A stretch of 64,000 bases of DNA from Pelagivirga sediminicola. Lineage in GTDB: Bacteria; Pseudomonadota; Alphaproteobacteria; Rhodobacterales; Rhodobacteraceae. Position 1 is the stretch's first letter. Every line of letters starts with the position of its first letter. Below the pieces are notes generated by a model. The model saw only the letters and a list, made by a program, of their open reading frames with translations. It was not told the origin of the DNA and made no database searches. Shown here piece by piece: positions 55,744 to 64,000 of the stretch. The stretch lies in assembly GCF_003072125.1 (NCBI RefSeq), contig NZ_QCYH01000007.1, positions 119,287 to 183,286 on the forward strand, in the 5' to 3' direction. The translations under genes and the position numbers were made by a program.

Positions 55744-56472
55744 TCAGAAGTATCCGCGCACCAGGCTGCTTGCGATAAGCGACCATCCATCGGCGATGAC
55801 GAAAAAGGCCAGCTTGAAGGGAAGCGATACGATGGCCGGTGGCACCATCATCATGCCCATGGACATCAGAATGGCGGCGACAACCAAGTCGATGATCAAA
55901 AACGGCAGGAAGACCAGAAAGCCGATCTGGAAGGCGCGCGCCACCTCGGACAGAAGGAAGCTGGGGATGAGGACCGAAAGCGGCGCATCGGGTCCGGGCG
56001 CGATGCCCGCCGCATCGGGGCGCAAGGCGGCCATCGCGGCAAAGGTGTCGCCGTCCAGCCGCGCGGCCATGAAGGTGCGGAACGGCCCCAACGCGCGCGG
56101 GACGGCTGTTTCGATCGGGATGGTTTCCTGCAGCAACGGGTTTATGCCCTGCTCCCATGCCACGGTGAAGACTGGCTCCATGACGAAATAGGTCAGGAAA
56201 AGCGCCAGACTGACGATCAGCATGTTGGGCGGCGATTGTTGCAGGCCGATCCCCTGTCGCAGGATCCCCAGGACGGTAACCATGAACGGAAAACAGGTGA
56301 TCATGATCGCAAGGCCCGGCGCCAGGCTGAGCACGGTGATCAGGGCCAGCAATTGCAACGTGCGCGCAGAAAGCGATCCGCCTTCGCCCAGAGACAGCGA
56401 CAGATCCTGCGCAAACGCGGGTCCGCTGACCGCGATGATCAGAGCCGCACAGAGCAGGGTGCGGATGTTCAT
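55744..56472 (-). CDS. fliP: flagellar export gate protein FliP
   Basis: The 242-residue protein has a cleavable signal (ends GPAFAQ) and about four membrane helices. It has the family stretches FPFMVTVLGILRQGIGLQQS, LIPSFLLSEVARAFQIGFLV and IIDLVVAAILMSMGMMMVPP. FliP is the core of the FliPQR export gate in the basal body. It is the last gene of fliF-fliH-fliN-fliP, joined by an ATGA overlap to fliN. FliQ and FliR are not in the window. Confidence 0.96.
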   Translation of the reverse strand: MNIRTLLCAALIIAVSGPAFAQDLSLSLGEGGSLSARTLQLLALITVLSLAPGLAIMITCFPFMVTVLGILRQGIGLQQSPPNMLIVSLALFLTYFVMEPVFTVAWEQGINPLLQETIPIETAVPRALGPFRTFMAARLDGDTFAAMAALRPDAAGIAPGPDAPLSVLIPSFLLSEVARAFQIGFLVFLPFLIIDLVVAAILMSMGMMMVPPAIVSLPFKLAFFVIADGWSLIASSLVRGYF

Positions 56473-56777
56473 GCGAGGCCGTCCTGCAGGTTGGCGACCT
56501 CCGTCAGCCGTACGGCAAGCTGGCCTTTCTGGTCGCCCTCCAACTCCTCCAGCTCGCCGCGCGCGATGAGGCGATCGCCGACATAAAGCTCGACGGGATC
56601 ATCTACGTTCTTGTCCAGGGGCAACACGGCATCCTTGCCCAGCTTGAGCAGATCACGGATCAGCGGGCGCGCCTTGCCGACCGAAATGGTGATCTCGATC
56701 GGGACCGAGGAGAACGGATTGCCGGAATCGGCCGGTTTGGTTTGGGTGTCTTGCGTGTCGATAGGGGAGTCCATCAT
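56469..56777 (-). CDS. fliN: flagellar motor switch protein FliN
   Basis: The 102-residue protein has a single SpoA (surface presentation of antigens) domain. It runs from VPIEITISVGKARPLIRDLL through DDPVELYVGDRLIARGELEE, typical of FliN in the C-ring. The N-terminal 25 residues look disordered. It overlaps fliP (ATGA) and fliH (the ATG shares bases with the fliH stop), so it is made with them. Confidence 0.93.
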   Translation of the reverse strand: MMDSPIDTQDTQTKPADSGNPFSSVPIEITISVGKARPLIRDLLKLGKDAVLPLDKNVDDPVELYVGDRLIARGELEELEGDQKGQLAVRLTEVANLQDGLA

Positions 56778-57361
56778 GCGATGTCCTTCTGCTTGTCTTC
56801 AAAAAAGTCGTTCACGGCGGTTTCGATCTGGCCGAGCACGGCATCGAGATCTATTTCCTGCTCGCTGCCCGCAGCCCGGACATGCACCTGGCCTTCGCCC
56901 ATCGTCGGCTCGCCGGTCAGGCGCACATCTGCAATGTTCCGTTCGTCGATGAGGGCTTGCAGCGCGTCGATATTGCCAGGCGCGGTGACGATCTCGACAG
57001 GGCCATCGGCGACAGCGCGCGCCATCCCCTCAAGCGTGTCGAGCACGCGCAGCCCCAGGCTTTGGCGGGCCAGCTGTGGCAGCACGGTGTTTACCATGCC
57101 GGACAGAAGCGGGCGCATGGCGGCAAGGATGCCAAGCTGGGCCTCCTGCAGCGTGAACGAAATGTCCTGAAGGTTTCCCGCAAAGTCCGAGGAAATACGG
57201 GACGCCTCGTCATTGGCCGCCTTGACCGCATCCTCCCAGCCGGCCTTGTAGCCGTTCTCGAATCCCTGCAGCCGGTGCTCTTCCAGCGATACATCCGTGA
57301 TCGAGATGCTTTGTCCGCTGGAGACGCTCGAGAAATCCTCAAGCAAGTGCGCGATGCTCAT
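56774..57361 (-). CDS. fliH: flagellar assembly protein FliH (probable)
   Basis: The 195-residue protein sits between fliF and fliN with overlaps at both ends. It has an early helical GFENGYKAGWEDAVKAANDE, a central amphipathic helix, and a compact C-terminal domain with VEIVTAPGNIDALQALIDE. This fits the FliH/YscL family, the stator-like regulator of the FliI export ATPase. Sequence conservation is weak, as usual for FliH, so position is part of the evidence. FliI is not in the window. Confidence 0.8.
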   Translation of the reverse strand: MSIAHLLEDFSSVSSGQSISITDVSLEEHRLQGFENGYKAGWEDAVKAANDEASRISSDFAGNLQDISFTLQEAQLGILAAMRPLLSGMVNTVLPQLARQSLGLRVLDTLEGMARAVADGPVEIVTAPGNIDALQALIDERNIADVRLTGEPTMGEGQVHVRAAGSEQEIDLDAVLGQIETAVNDFFEDKQKDIA

Positions 57362-58974
57362 TGGACCGTCTCCTCTTCACCTTCCAGCCATGTGCGGAGC
57401 ACTTCGACGGTCTCTTCCTGGCGTTCGCCGATCATGTTGCGCAGCCGGGCGACGGCGTCATCGCCCGCGTCGTTTTCAGATCGCCTGGTGGTTCTGTCCG
57501 AGATCACCGGCAGGTTGTCGGTATCCATGTCCGATTCGTCGATTTCCCCGGTGAGCGCCGCCACCGCCTGATCGCCGCCCGCGCCCGACCCGGCCTGCGC
57601 CGGGTTTGGCGCGCTGAGGGCAGCAGGCTGCGGTCGGCGGGCGGGCGCGAGAATCGGCTTGATGACGAACAAGCCCAGGACGAGCGCGACAATGCCCAAC
57701 ACGAGAGCCTGCAAAAGGGACATGACATCAAGACCCAGGCTGGCGATAAAAGAGGGCTCGGCGGATGTGCCAAGCACGGCAAGCGGCTCGAACTGCAAGG
57801 ATTTCAAGGTGATGACGTCGCCGCGCGTCTCGTCAAAGCCAACGGCGGATGCCACCAGATCGCGCAGCGCTTCCATCTCGGCATCGTCTCGCGGCGCGAA
57901 TGTCTCGGTGCCGTCCGCGGCAGTGGTTATCGTGCCGTTTACCAAAACAGCGACGGTCAGGCGCTTGACCGCACCGGGCGATTGCGTGATCTCGCGCTCG
58001 GTCTGGGAGACCTCGTAATTGACACGCTCGCGCGTTTCATTGGTCTGGCTGCTGGAGCTGTCCGCGCCTGCCGCGTCTCCGTCAGGCAGGTTGGACGCGA
58101 CGGTGACATCGCCGCCGCCCTGATCGGAGGCCGAATTCGTGCGCTCCTCGGTGTCGATGCTGATCGCGACGCGGCTTTCGGGATCGATGGTCTTTTCGCG
58201 AATCATCTCGGTGGTCTTGACGGTATCGACGCTGATCTCGACCACGGAATTGCCGGGCCCGACGCGCGCCTCCAGCAGCCGCTGAACACGGTGGCGCATC
58301 ACGTCCGCGCGATCTTCGCCCAGGTTGGACGGCGCCTCTTCTGCGGCACCGATCAGCCCCCCGGCGCTGTCGATGACCGAAACATCGTCTGCTGTCAGAC
58401 CGGCGACGGCGCTGGCCACGAGGAACTTGAGGGCCTGGGCGTGCTTGGCAGGCACATCGCCGCCATTGGAGGTGATCATCACGGACGCGGTGGGCCGGAT
58501 ATCCCTTTGAAACGGGTTGGAGCCGGAATTCGCGATATGCACTCTGGCCGCCACAATCGCGGGATTTGCCACGATCGTGCGGGCCAGTTCACCTTCTTTC
58601 GCGCGCCAGTATGCGGCGTCGAACATCTGCGAGGTGGTGCCGAACCCCGACAGGCTGTCGAGCAATTCGTAGCCCTGGCTTGAATTGGTCGGAAGCCCCT
58701 CGCTGGCGAGTGTCATGCGCAGCGTGTCGCGTTGCGCCGAATCGACAAATATCGCACCGCCGCGAACCTCATACACCACGCCGCGCTGTTCCAGCGCGCG
58801 CACAACCTCCCCCGCGGGCCCGCTCTCCAGCCCGGCATACAAAAGCGTAAGGCTGGGCGTCGCCGCCATCCGGGTCAGGCCGATTACGGCCGCAAACATG
58901 GCGATGACAGCCAGCGCGATGACGATGCGTTTGCGCGGGTCCAAAGTGGTCCAGAGAGTCGCGATATTCTGCAA
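57358..58974 (-). CDS. fliF: flagellar MS-ring protein FliF
   Basis: The 538-residue protein has an N-terminal membrane helix (about 16-36) and YscJ/FliF ring-building motifs (LLYAGLESGPAGEVVRALEQ, ARVHIANSGSNPFQRDIRPT). A periplasmic collar region with Ser/Asp-rich linker follows, then a second helix (about 420-445), and a cytoplasmic tail with VARLRNMIGERQEETVEVLR for binding FliG. It heads the minus-strand run with fliH, fliN and fliP. It is divergent from fliL. Confidence 0.96.
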   Translation of the reverse strand: MQNIATLWTTLDPRKRIVIALAVIAMFAAVIGLTRMAATPSLTLLYAGLESGPAGEVVRALEQRGVVYEVRGGAIFVDSAQRDTLRMTLASEGLPTNSSQGYELLDSLSGFGTTSQMFDAAYWRAKEGELARTIVANPAIVAARVHIANSGSNPFQRDIRPTASVMITSNGGDVPAKHAQALKFLVASAVAGLTADDVSVIDSAGGLIGAAEEAPSNLGEDRADVMRHRVQRLLEARVGPGNSVVEISVDTVKTTEMIREKTIDPESRVAISIDTEERTNSASDQGGGDVTVASNLPDGDAAGADSSSSQTNETRERVNYEVSQTEREITQSPGAVKRLTVAVLVNGTITTAADGTETFAPRDDAEMEALRDLVASAVGFDETRGDVITLKSLQFEPLAVLGTSAEPSFIASLGLDVMSLLQALVLGIVALVLGLFVIKPILAPARRPQPAALSAPNPAQAGSGAGGDQAVAALTGEIDESDMDTDNLPVISDRTTRRSENDAGDDAVARLRNMIGERQEETVEVLRTWLEGEEETVQ

Positions 58975-59037
58975 TTTTCTTGCCTCCTCATGTCCCGCGT
59001 TCTGCCGGACTGTGAGGTCATGTTTGGCTCATCAGCC

Positions 59038-59052
59038 TTAACAATCGGTTAG
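59038..59052 (+). promoter_or_regulatory. CtrA-like binding site between fliF and fliL
   Basis: TTAA (59038-59041), seven bases, then TTAG (59049-59052) matches the CtrA consensus TTAA-N7-TTAA at seven of eight fixed positions. It lies in the 122-base region between the divergent flagellar operons, where CtrA commonly controls motility genes in Rhodobacteraceae. Confidence 0.5.
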
Positions 59053-59096
59053 TGCCTGTCGGTTATGTTGGTCTGGACAGCAACGAGGATCGGAAA

Positions 59097-59600
59097 ATGG
59101 CTGACGAAGAGACACAAGAGGGCGCGGCGCCTGCGAAAAGGTCGAAGATGCCCTTGATTCTAGGGTTCGTGCTGGCGCTTCTGGGCGGTGGCGGCGGCTT
59201 TTTCGCGGTGTATTCGGGTCATCTGTTGCCAGGCGAATCGCAAAAATCCGCATCTGCGGGGGCGTCGATGCAGGATGAAAGCGCCGTCCGCCCCATGCCG
59301 GACGTGGTCTACGTTCCGATGGAGCCTTTGGTCATCTCGCTTGGTGACGGGATGTCCGGGCGCCACCTGAGGTTTCGGGCCGAGCTTGAGGTTGCATCGG
59401 CCTACCGCCCCGATGTCGAAAAGCTGATGCCGAGGGTCGTGGACGTTCTCAACTCGTATCTGAGGGCGCTCGAGCTGAAGGATCTGACCGACAGTGCCGC
59501 GCTTTTGCGTTTGCGGGCGCAGATGCTGCGCCGTCTGCAGGTTGTGACAGGAGGAGATCGGATCACCGATCTGCTCATCATGGAATTTGTTTTGAATTGA
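59097..59600 (+). CDS. fliL: flagellar basal-body protein FliL
   Basis: The 167-residue protein has an N-terminal membrane helix (about 19-40) after a charged start. The periplasmic FliL domain contains VVYVPMEPLVISLGDG, HLRFRAELEVASAYRPDVE and the closing ITDLLIMEFVLN. FliL associates with the stator and supports torque. The start ATG at 59097 has GAGGA seven bases upstream. It begins the plus-strand run leading to motA. Confidence 0.93.
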   Translation: MADEETQEGAAPAKRSKMPLILGFVLALLGGGGGFFAVYSGHLLPGESQKSASAGASMQDESAVRPMPDVVYVPMEPLVISLGDGMSGRHLRFRAELEVASAYRPDVEKLMPRVVDVLNSYLRALELKDLTDSAALLRLRAQMLRRLQVVTGGDRITDLLIMEFVLN

Positions 59601-59609
59601 GGACGCTAC

Positions 59610-59975
59610 ATGGAACTTATCGCTGATATTCTTCTGGTTGCCGGCGCATTGGGCGCGGGAATCTACTGCTATATTCTCGCCCGCCGTCTGAACCGGTTCA
59701 ATGATCTTGAAACCGGAGTTGGCGGCGCCGTCGCTGTCCTGTCGATGCAAGTGGACGATCTGACCAAAACGCTGGCTGCCGCGCAGGGGGCAGCGGCGGC
59801 GTCAGGCGATTCGCTGACGGACCTGACCGACAGGGCCGAGAGCGTGGCAAAACGGCTGGAATTGCTCGTGGCGTCGATGCACGATCTGCCGCCCGCCACG
59901 CCGCCCGAGCCGGAGCAGGCTGCATCTTTTGCGCCGATCTTCCGCCGCCACGAGTCCAGGGGCGCTTCGCAATGA
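59610..59975 (+). CDS. hypothetical flagellar-cluster membrane protein
   Basis: A 121-residue protein has a single N-terminal membrane helix (about residues 4-26) and then a predicted coiled-coil segment (VAVLSMQVDDLTKTLAAAQG through AESVAKRLELLVASM) and a Pro/Glu-rich tail. It is nine bases after fliL and overlaps the next gene (ATGA at 59972-59975). I recognise no family. Its place in the operon points to a motor-associated role. Confidence 0.75.
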   Translation: MELIADILLVAGALGAGIYCYILARRLNRFNDLETGVGGAVAVLSMQVDDLTKTLAAAQGAAAASGDSLTDLTDRAESVAKRLELLVASMHDLPPATPPEPEQAASFAPIFRRHESRGASQ

Positions 59976-60565
59976 GGCGCGCCAAGTCCAGGCGCCGCGG
60001 GCGCAGCACGAAAGGGGCGCTGGTGATGATCACCGGGCTGCTCGTGAGTTCAGCGGTCTTGCGTGCGGGCAACGACGCCGGTCAGGCGTGGGCCCGGGGG
60101 AGTGACGCGGCCGACGTGCCGCGCGCGGTTGTCGCCACGGCAGAGTGCAAGACGGATGACGATCTTCACGCAATGCTGAAGGATTTTCAGGAGCGGGAGG
60201 CACGCCTTGAAAAACGGGAACAGGCAATGACCGACCGCCAGCAGGCGCTGAGTATCGCGGACCAGCAGATCGAGATCAAACTGGCCCGCCTTGAGCAGGC
60301 GGAAAAAGAGCTCAGACGGACGATGACGCTGGCCGATACCGCCGCGGACGGTGATGTCGAAAAACTGACGAAAGTCTATGAAAACATGAAGCCCAAACAG
60401 GCCGCCGCCCTCTTCGAGGAAATGGCACCTGACTTTGCGGCCGGCTTTCTCGGTCGCATGAGACCAGAGGCAGCGGCGGCCATAATGGCTGGTCTGAGCC
60501 CGCAAGCTGCGCACACGTTCTCCGTGGTTCTGGCCGGCAGGAATGCGGGCGCTCCGAGGAAATGA
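59972..60565 (+). CDS. MotE-like flagellar chaperone (MgtE N-terminal domain)
   Basis: The 197-residue protein has a basic N-terminus, one membrane helix or signal-anchor (about 15-32), a long coiled coil (about 66-120; LKDFQEREARLEKREQAMTD), and a helical MgtE_N-like domain (about 128-190; KVYENMKPKQAAALFEEMAP and FLGRMRPEAAAAIMAGLSP). This matches MotE, which in Sinorhizobium is a periplasmic chaperone for the stator-associated MotC. The MotE name is by domain and context. Confidence 0.8.
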   Translation: MRRAKSRRRGRSTKGALVMITGLLVSSAVLRAGNDAGQAWARGSDAADVPRAVVATAECKTDDDLHAMLKDFQEREARLEKREQAMTDRQQALSIADQQIEIKLARLEQAEKELRRTMTLADTAADGDVEKLTKVYENMKPKQAAALFEEMAPDFAAGFLGRMRPEAAAAIMAGLSPQAAHTFSVVLAGRNAGAPRK

Positions 60566-60635
60566 GCCGGAAGCGCTCAAGAATTATTAACTGAATGCGG
60601 GCAGATTGCTGTTCAAGCGATGAGCGGAGAGCGTG

Positions 60636-61505
60636 ATGATTGGAATAATTGGTATCTTGGTCATCTTCTTGATGGTTTTCGGCGGTTATCTGGCGGCTGG
60701 AGGCAAGCTGGGCATCATTCTCAAATCGCTACCTTTCGAGATGATGATGATTGGCGGCGCCGCCACGGGTGCATTTTTGCTCAGCAACGACATGTCATCC
60801 GTCAAACACACTATCAAGGATCTCGGCAAGGTATTCAAAGGTCCGAAGTGGAAGCAGGAAGACTACAGGAACCTTCTTTGTTTGCTATTCGAGATTTTGC
60901 GTCTGGCAAAACAAAATCCGGTGGCCGTTGAGGAGCACATCGAAAACCCGAGCGAATCTTCCATTTTTCAGAAATATCCGAAAATTCTGTCGGACACAGA
61001 AGCCGTTGCGCTTATCAGCGATACCATGCGGTCGGCGTCCATGAATTATGACGATCCTCACCAAGTGGAAGAGGTTCTTGAAAAGCGAATGGACGCAAGT
61101 CTGCACCACGCGATGCATTCCAGTCATGCCTTGCAGACAGTCGCCGACGGTTTGCCGGCGCTTGGCATCGTCGCGGCCGTTCTCGGCGTCATCAAGACCA
61201 TGGCCTCGATCGATCAACCGCCTGAAATTCTCGGCAAAATGATCGGAGGTGCCTTGGTTGGCACATTCCTTGGCGTCTTCTTGGCCTACGGTCTGGTCGG
61301 GCCGTTTGCGGCAAAGGTAAAGGCCGTCGTGGAGGAGGATGCTCATTTTTATCAGCTGATCCGGGAGGTATTGGTCGCCAATCTTCACAATCACGCAACG
61401 AACATCTGCATCGAGGTCGGTCGACAAAACACTCCGTCTCATTGCCGTCCCTCCTTCGTTGACTTGGAGGACGCTCTGAAAGCCCTGAAACAGGATGCGG
61501 CATGA
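60636..61505 (+). CDS. motA: flagellar motor stator protein MotA
   Basis: The 289-residue stator subunit has four membrane helices. The last two are GLPALGIVAAVLGVIKTMAS and ALVGTFLGVFLAYGLVGPFA, and the large cytoplasmic loop between helices 2 and 3 carries charged residues that touch FliG. It forms the ion channel with MotB, which is not in the window. The ATG at 60636 follows GGAGA and is preferred over the adjacent GTG. Its stop overlaps the next start (ATGA). Confidence 0.94.
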   Translation: MIGIIGILVIFLMVFGGYLAAGGKLGIILKSLPFEMMMIGGAATGAFLLSNDMSSVKHTIKDLGKVFKGPKWKQEDYRNLLCLLFEILRLAKQNPVAVEEHIENPSESSIFQKYPKILSDTEAVALISDTMRSASMNYDDPHQVEEVLEKRMDASLHHAMHSSHALQTVADGLPALGIVAAVLGVIKTMASIDQPPEILGKMIGGALVGTFLGVFLAYGLVGPFAAKVKAVVEEDAHFYQLIREVLVANLHNHATNICIEVGRQNTPSHCRPSFVDLEDALKALKQDAA

Positions 61506-63775
61506 ATAGTCTGCGCGTCACGATTGCTCTATTTCTCGCCATGGCCACGTTTGCGTCGCCATCCTTCGCCCAGAAAGCCATTGTTCGATCTGGGGAACAC
61601 GCCGATTTTTCGCGCTTGGTGATACATCTTCCGAAACGTGTTTCGTGGTCGATCAGCGGCCAGGGCGTCTCACGGCGAGTGATTCTCAATGCAGATGCAA
61701 TCGAATGGGACCTGAGCGCAGCTTTCGAGAGAATTTCGGACAAGCGAATTGCTGGGCTAAAGCCTTTGGGCCATGAAACCGGTTTGTCGATTGATATGTA
61801 TTGCGAATGCAAGATAGATATCTTCTGGCATGGGGCGGCGATGTTGGTAATTGATGTCAAGGATAGTAAGATCCGATTGGATGCTGGCTCTGGCGGTTTG
61901 CAAAATCAACCCAACGTCGATATGAGCTTCGATATTAAAAACGACTATGAGACGAAACGACGTCTAGGTATTGTTGGAGATCTGATATCGGGTCGCTCGC
62001 CTGAAGCTCAAAAAACTGCATTGGCATTGACGTCGGCGGGCTTGGAGCAGAACGCGCACAGTTCGACCTTTGAAGAGGAATCAAAAGAAACCGACCTCGC
62101 GCGTCGAGAAATTGCACGCCAGGTTGCTCGCGCATCGGCTTTAGGTTTGGTCGAGACGGCCAAAGATCCCCATGGAATGGCACCTGAAAAGTCCGATGTT
62201 GAGATCGATCATACCGAGCAAGAGAATGCGGCGTGGGTCCCAAAATATTCTGACCTGTTCTCCAACATGCGCGCACAGACAAGTGCGGAGCAAGCGATGG
62301 GCACTAAACCACAAGCCACGGACTTTAATCCGGGCGGCATGCCGTGCATTAAGGATGATCTGGTCGACGTTTCAAATTGGGGTTCAAACGCATCATTTTC
62401 TGAACAGCTTGGATCTGCGCGTCGGGCAATGCCTGAGCGCGGTGAAAAGGACTATCAGAATGCCGCAATCGATCTTGCACGTCGCTATATCTACTTTGGA
62501 TTTGGAGCTGAAGCCGAGCAGATCATTCAAGAAGCTGACCAAACGCATGACGCTGCACGGGTTTTGGTTTCGATGGGACGTCTGCTCGATTCTCGGAAAC
62601 TGAACTTCAACATTCTTCGCAACCAGGTCAATTGCCCGGGCAACGTCGCCCTTTGGTCCGCCTTATATCATCTGGAAAGTAGCTCGGCGGACGATATCAA
62701 CACTGATGCCATTTTGAGAACATTGGTATCGTTGCCGACTCATCTGAGAAATCTCCTTGGTCCAAGGTTGGCGCGCGGGCTTCTGAAGAATGGGCAAGTG
62801 CGTTCTTCGGAAAGGGTTCTGAGTATCTTGGAACGATCGCCAGGCGTTGAGCGATCTGACGTTAAATTGGCGCGTGCTGAATTTGAGGCCTTTCGCGATG
62901 ATCTGATGCCGCCTGACTCTGATTTCGTCACGATTGTCAATGAAAGCCGTGATTTATCACCTTTTGCCTTGATGGAATTGATCAATAGCCGGTTGAAAAT
63001 CGGGCAGGCGGTGCCGCCAGGCTGGGTTGAGTTGGCCGGTTCCTATGCGTACGAGCAGAAGGGGACTGACCTTGGGGTGCAATTGAGTGCTGCATATATA
63101 AATGCGCTTGTCGCATCGGGGCGGTTTCCGGAAGCCTTCGATAGAATCTCGCAACAGGAGACTAAAAAGCTCTTTTCAGATCGAAAAAAAATTGACAACA
63201 TTGGTTCATACACTTTGCGAAATGCCGATGATTTGACGTTTTTAAAGTATTTGGGCTACTCGCACGAGATTTTTGATTTTTCGAGCGGGATCGAAAACGG
63301 GATCGCGCGACGATTGCTTCAGTTGGGCTTCCCGGAATTGGCGCAGAACTATTTGTCTGGCAATGCCAAGGAGGGTGAGCAGGACGAGCGGCGATTGCTA
63401 CGTGCGCGGGCAGCCGTGGCCAGACTTGCACCTCGTGAGGCGATGGGTAGTTTGATGGGGATGTCTGGATCCGAGGCCGATGGCTTGCGGGCAGAGGCAA
63501 ATGCGATGTTGGGCGAGCATGAAATCGCCGAGCGATTTTTCCTCTCAAGCGGAAATGAGAAAGCGGCCGTGCAAGAGGCAATCCGGGCTGGAAACTGGCA
63601 AGCTGCCGCGAAGATGTCCGATCCTGATCTCGCCGCAGTGGCCGACGCCACGGACGATGAAGGCCTGGCAGTGATGGGCCAGTTGCAACGCGGCAAGACG
63701 CTTTTGGACGAAAGCGAGGGTATGAGGGACAGCATCGATCAGCTGTTGCGCTCTCGCGCTATGCCGGGTGAATGA
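61502..63775 (+). CDS. large periplasmic protein in motor operon
   Basis: The 757-residue protein has a signal peptide (about 1-23, ending SPSFA) and then mostly helical sequence with many short repeats resembling TPR or Sel1-like arrays (AIDLARRYIYFGFGAEAEQI, LSAAYINALVASGRFPEAFD). It is coupled to motA by ATGA. It has no clear family in my reading. By position and by the MotE-like gene upstream it may play the part that MotC plays in Sinorhizobium. Base composition is visibly richer in A and T than the rest of the window. Confidence 0.78.
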   Translation: MNSLRVTIALFLAMATFASPSFAQKAIVRSGEHADFSRLVIHLPKRVSWSISGQGVSRRVILNADAIEWDLSAAFERISDKRIAGLKPLGHETGLSIDMYCECKIDIFWHGAAMLVIDVKDSKIRLDAGSGGLQNQPNVDMSFDIKNDYETKRRLGIVGDLISGRSPEAQKTALALTSAGLEQNAHSSTFEEESKETDLARREIARQVARASALGLVETAKDPHGMAPEKSDVEIDHTEQENAAWVPKYSDLFSNMRAQTSAEQAMGTKPQATDFNPGGMPCIKDDLVDVSNWGSNASFSEQLGSARRAMPERGEKDYQNAAIDLARRYIYFGFGAEAEQIIQEADQTHDAARVLVSMGRLLDSRKLNFNILRNQVNCPGNVALWSALYHLESSSADDINTDAILRTLVSLPTHLRNLLGPRLARGLLKNGQVRSSERVLSILERSPGVERSDVKLARAEFEAFRDDLMPPDSDFVTIVNESRDLSPFALMELINSRLKIGQAVPPGWVELAGSYAYEQKGTDLGVQLSAAYINALVASGRFPEAFDRISQQETKKLFSDRKKIDNIGSYTLRNADDLTFLKYLGYSHEIFDFSSGIENGIARRLLQLGFPELAQNYLSGNAKEGEQDERRLLRARAAVARLAPREAMGSLMGMSGSEADGLRAEANAMLGEHEIAERFFLSSGNEKAAVQEAIRAGNWQAAAKMSDPDLAAVADATDDEGLAVMGQLQRGKTLLDESEGMRDSIDQLLRSRAMPGE

Positions 63776-63857
63776 GGCCCATGAAATTATCTCAATATTT
63801 AAAGTGATCCTTAACAAATTTTCCTGATGCTGTGAATCGAAGCATGAGGATATTTCA

Positions 63858-63926
63858 GTGATTCACGAGTCGGTCAGTTCCGGTGGTTTGTCTGGTCTAG
63901 AGCGCATCTGTGTCGTGTTGAGGTGA
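63858..63926 (+). pseudogene. gene start interrupted by an insertion sequence
   Basis: GTG at 63858, with GAGGA seven bases upstream, opens a frame MIHESVSSGGLSGLERI. After 17 codons it meets the likely end of a mobile element, and it stops at 63924-63926. The good ribosome site and position after the motor operon suggest a real gene truncated by the insertion. The product is not recognisable from 17 residues. Confidence 0.4.
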
Positions 63927-64000
63927 GAACGGCGGTGCGAAAGTCGGCCGCGGTAGCGGCGGGATGAGCCTGCTGCGGGCGGCGTAAAAGTCGTCCACCT
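63909..64000. mobile_element. probable left end of an IS21-family insertion sequence
   Basis: From about 63909 the sequence begins with TGT and turns abruptly GC-rich. It contains two related blocks, GCGAAAGTCGGCC (63937-63949) and GTAAAAGTCGTCC (63984-63996), like the repeated transposase-binding sites near IS21-family ends. The transposase genes would lie beyond the window. The call rests on these repeats and general memory of the family. Confidence 0.5.

Overview
This 64 kb window looks like a chromosomal segment from a GC-rich alphaproteobacterium of the Rhodobacteraceae (Roseobacter group). The evidence is the high GC, the dense runs of ATGA/GTGA overlaps, a taurine:pyruvate aminotransferase with a SoeABC-type sulfite dehydrogenase, the 45-residue aa3 oxidase subunit IV, DUF1285/DUF1523-type proteins, and a split fliFHNP | fliL-motA flagellar cluster with a CtrA-like site between. 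No rRNA, tRNA or CRISPR array was seen. No gap between genes exceeds about 250 bases.

Layout. 0-2.6 kb: the end of a pyrB cluster (minus strand) facing a family-4 uracil-DNA glycosylase. 2.6-8.7 kb: a LysE-type exporter broken by a one-base frameshift, moaB, and an RND efflux adaptor/permease pair. 8.7-16.6 kb: single housekeeping and unknown genes (DsbD-N-like, YqgE, Sua5, MBL hydrolase, cytochrome oxidase subunit IV, DUF305) and tpa. 16.6-23.3 kb: a MoxR/DUF58/DUF4159 Bat-like operon. 23.9-29.5 kb: glycolate oxidase glcDEF, then two tandem secreted trypsin-like proteases. 29.5-30.2 kb: a small heat-shock gene with a sigma-32-like promoter and a ROSE-like RNA thermometer. 30.2-38.8 kb: succinate-semialdehyde dehydrogenase, a ligand-gated potassium-channel-like receptor, a P1 peptidase, creatinase, a Tat-exported cyclase and a MocR regulator. 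38.9-44.7 kb: soeABC and a Cys/Met-metabolism PLP enzyme. 44.7-49.7 kb: a LOV histidine kinase and a polar amino-acid ABC transporter coupled to dapF. 49.9-55.7 kb: cmk, rpsA and ileS. 55.7-63.8 kb: flagellar export, basal-body and stator genes. The window ends in what looks like a gene start cut by the left end of an IS21-like element.

How the genes fit together. Tpa converts taurine to sulfoacetaldehyde, and sulfite released from that intermediate could be oxidised by SoeABC, but the linking enzymes (xsc, pta) are not in this window. The flagellar block encodes C-ring and export parts (FliF, FliH, FliN, FliP), FliL, the stator MotA, a MotE-like chaperone and a large periplasmic protein that may be the MotE client. 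Motility is probably under CtrA control.

The most unusual items are the GluR0-like receptor channel (31755-32864), the LOV kinase without a partner (44754-45767), a possible leaderless Ile-rich leader peptide upstream of ileS, the heat-shock promoter plus thermometer at hsp20, a pseudoknot-capable leader on the DUF305 gene, the LysE frameshift, and the gene/IS junction at the right edge. All calls come from reading the sequence; no database search was run.
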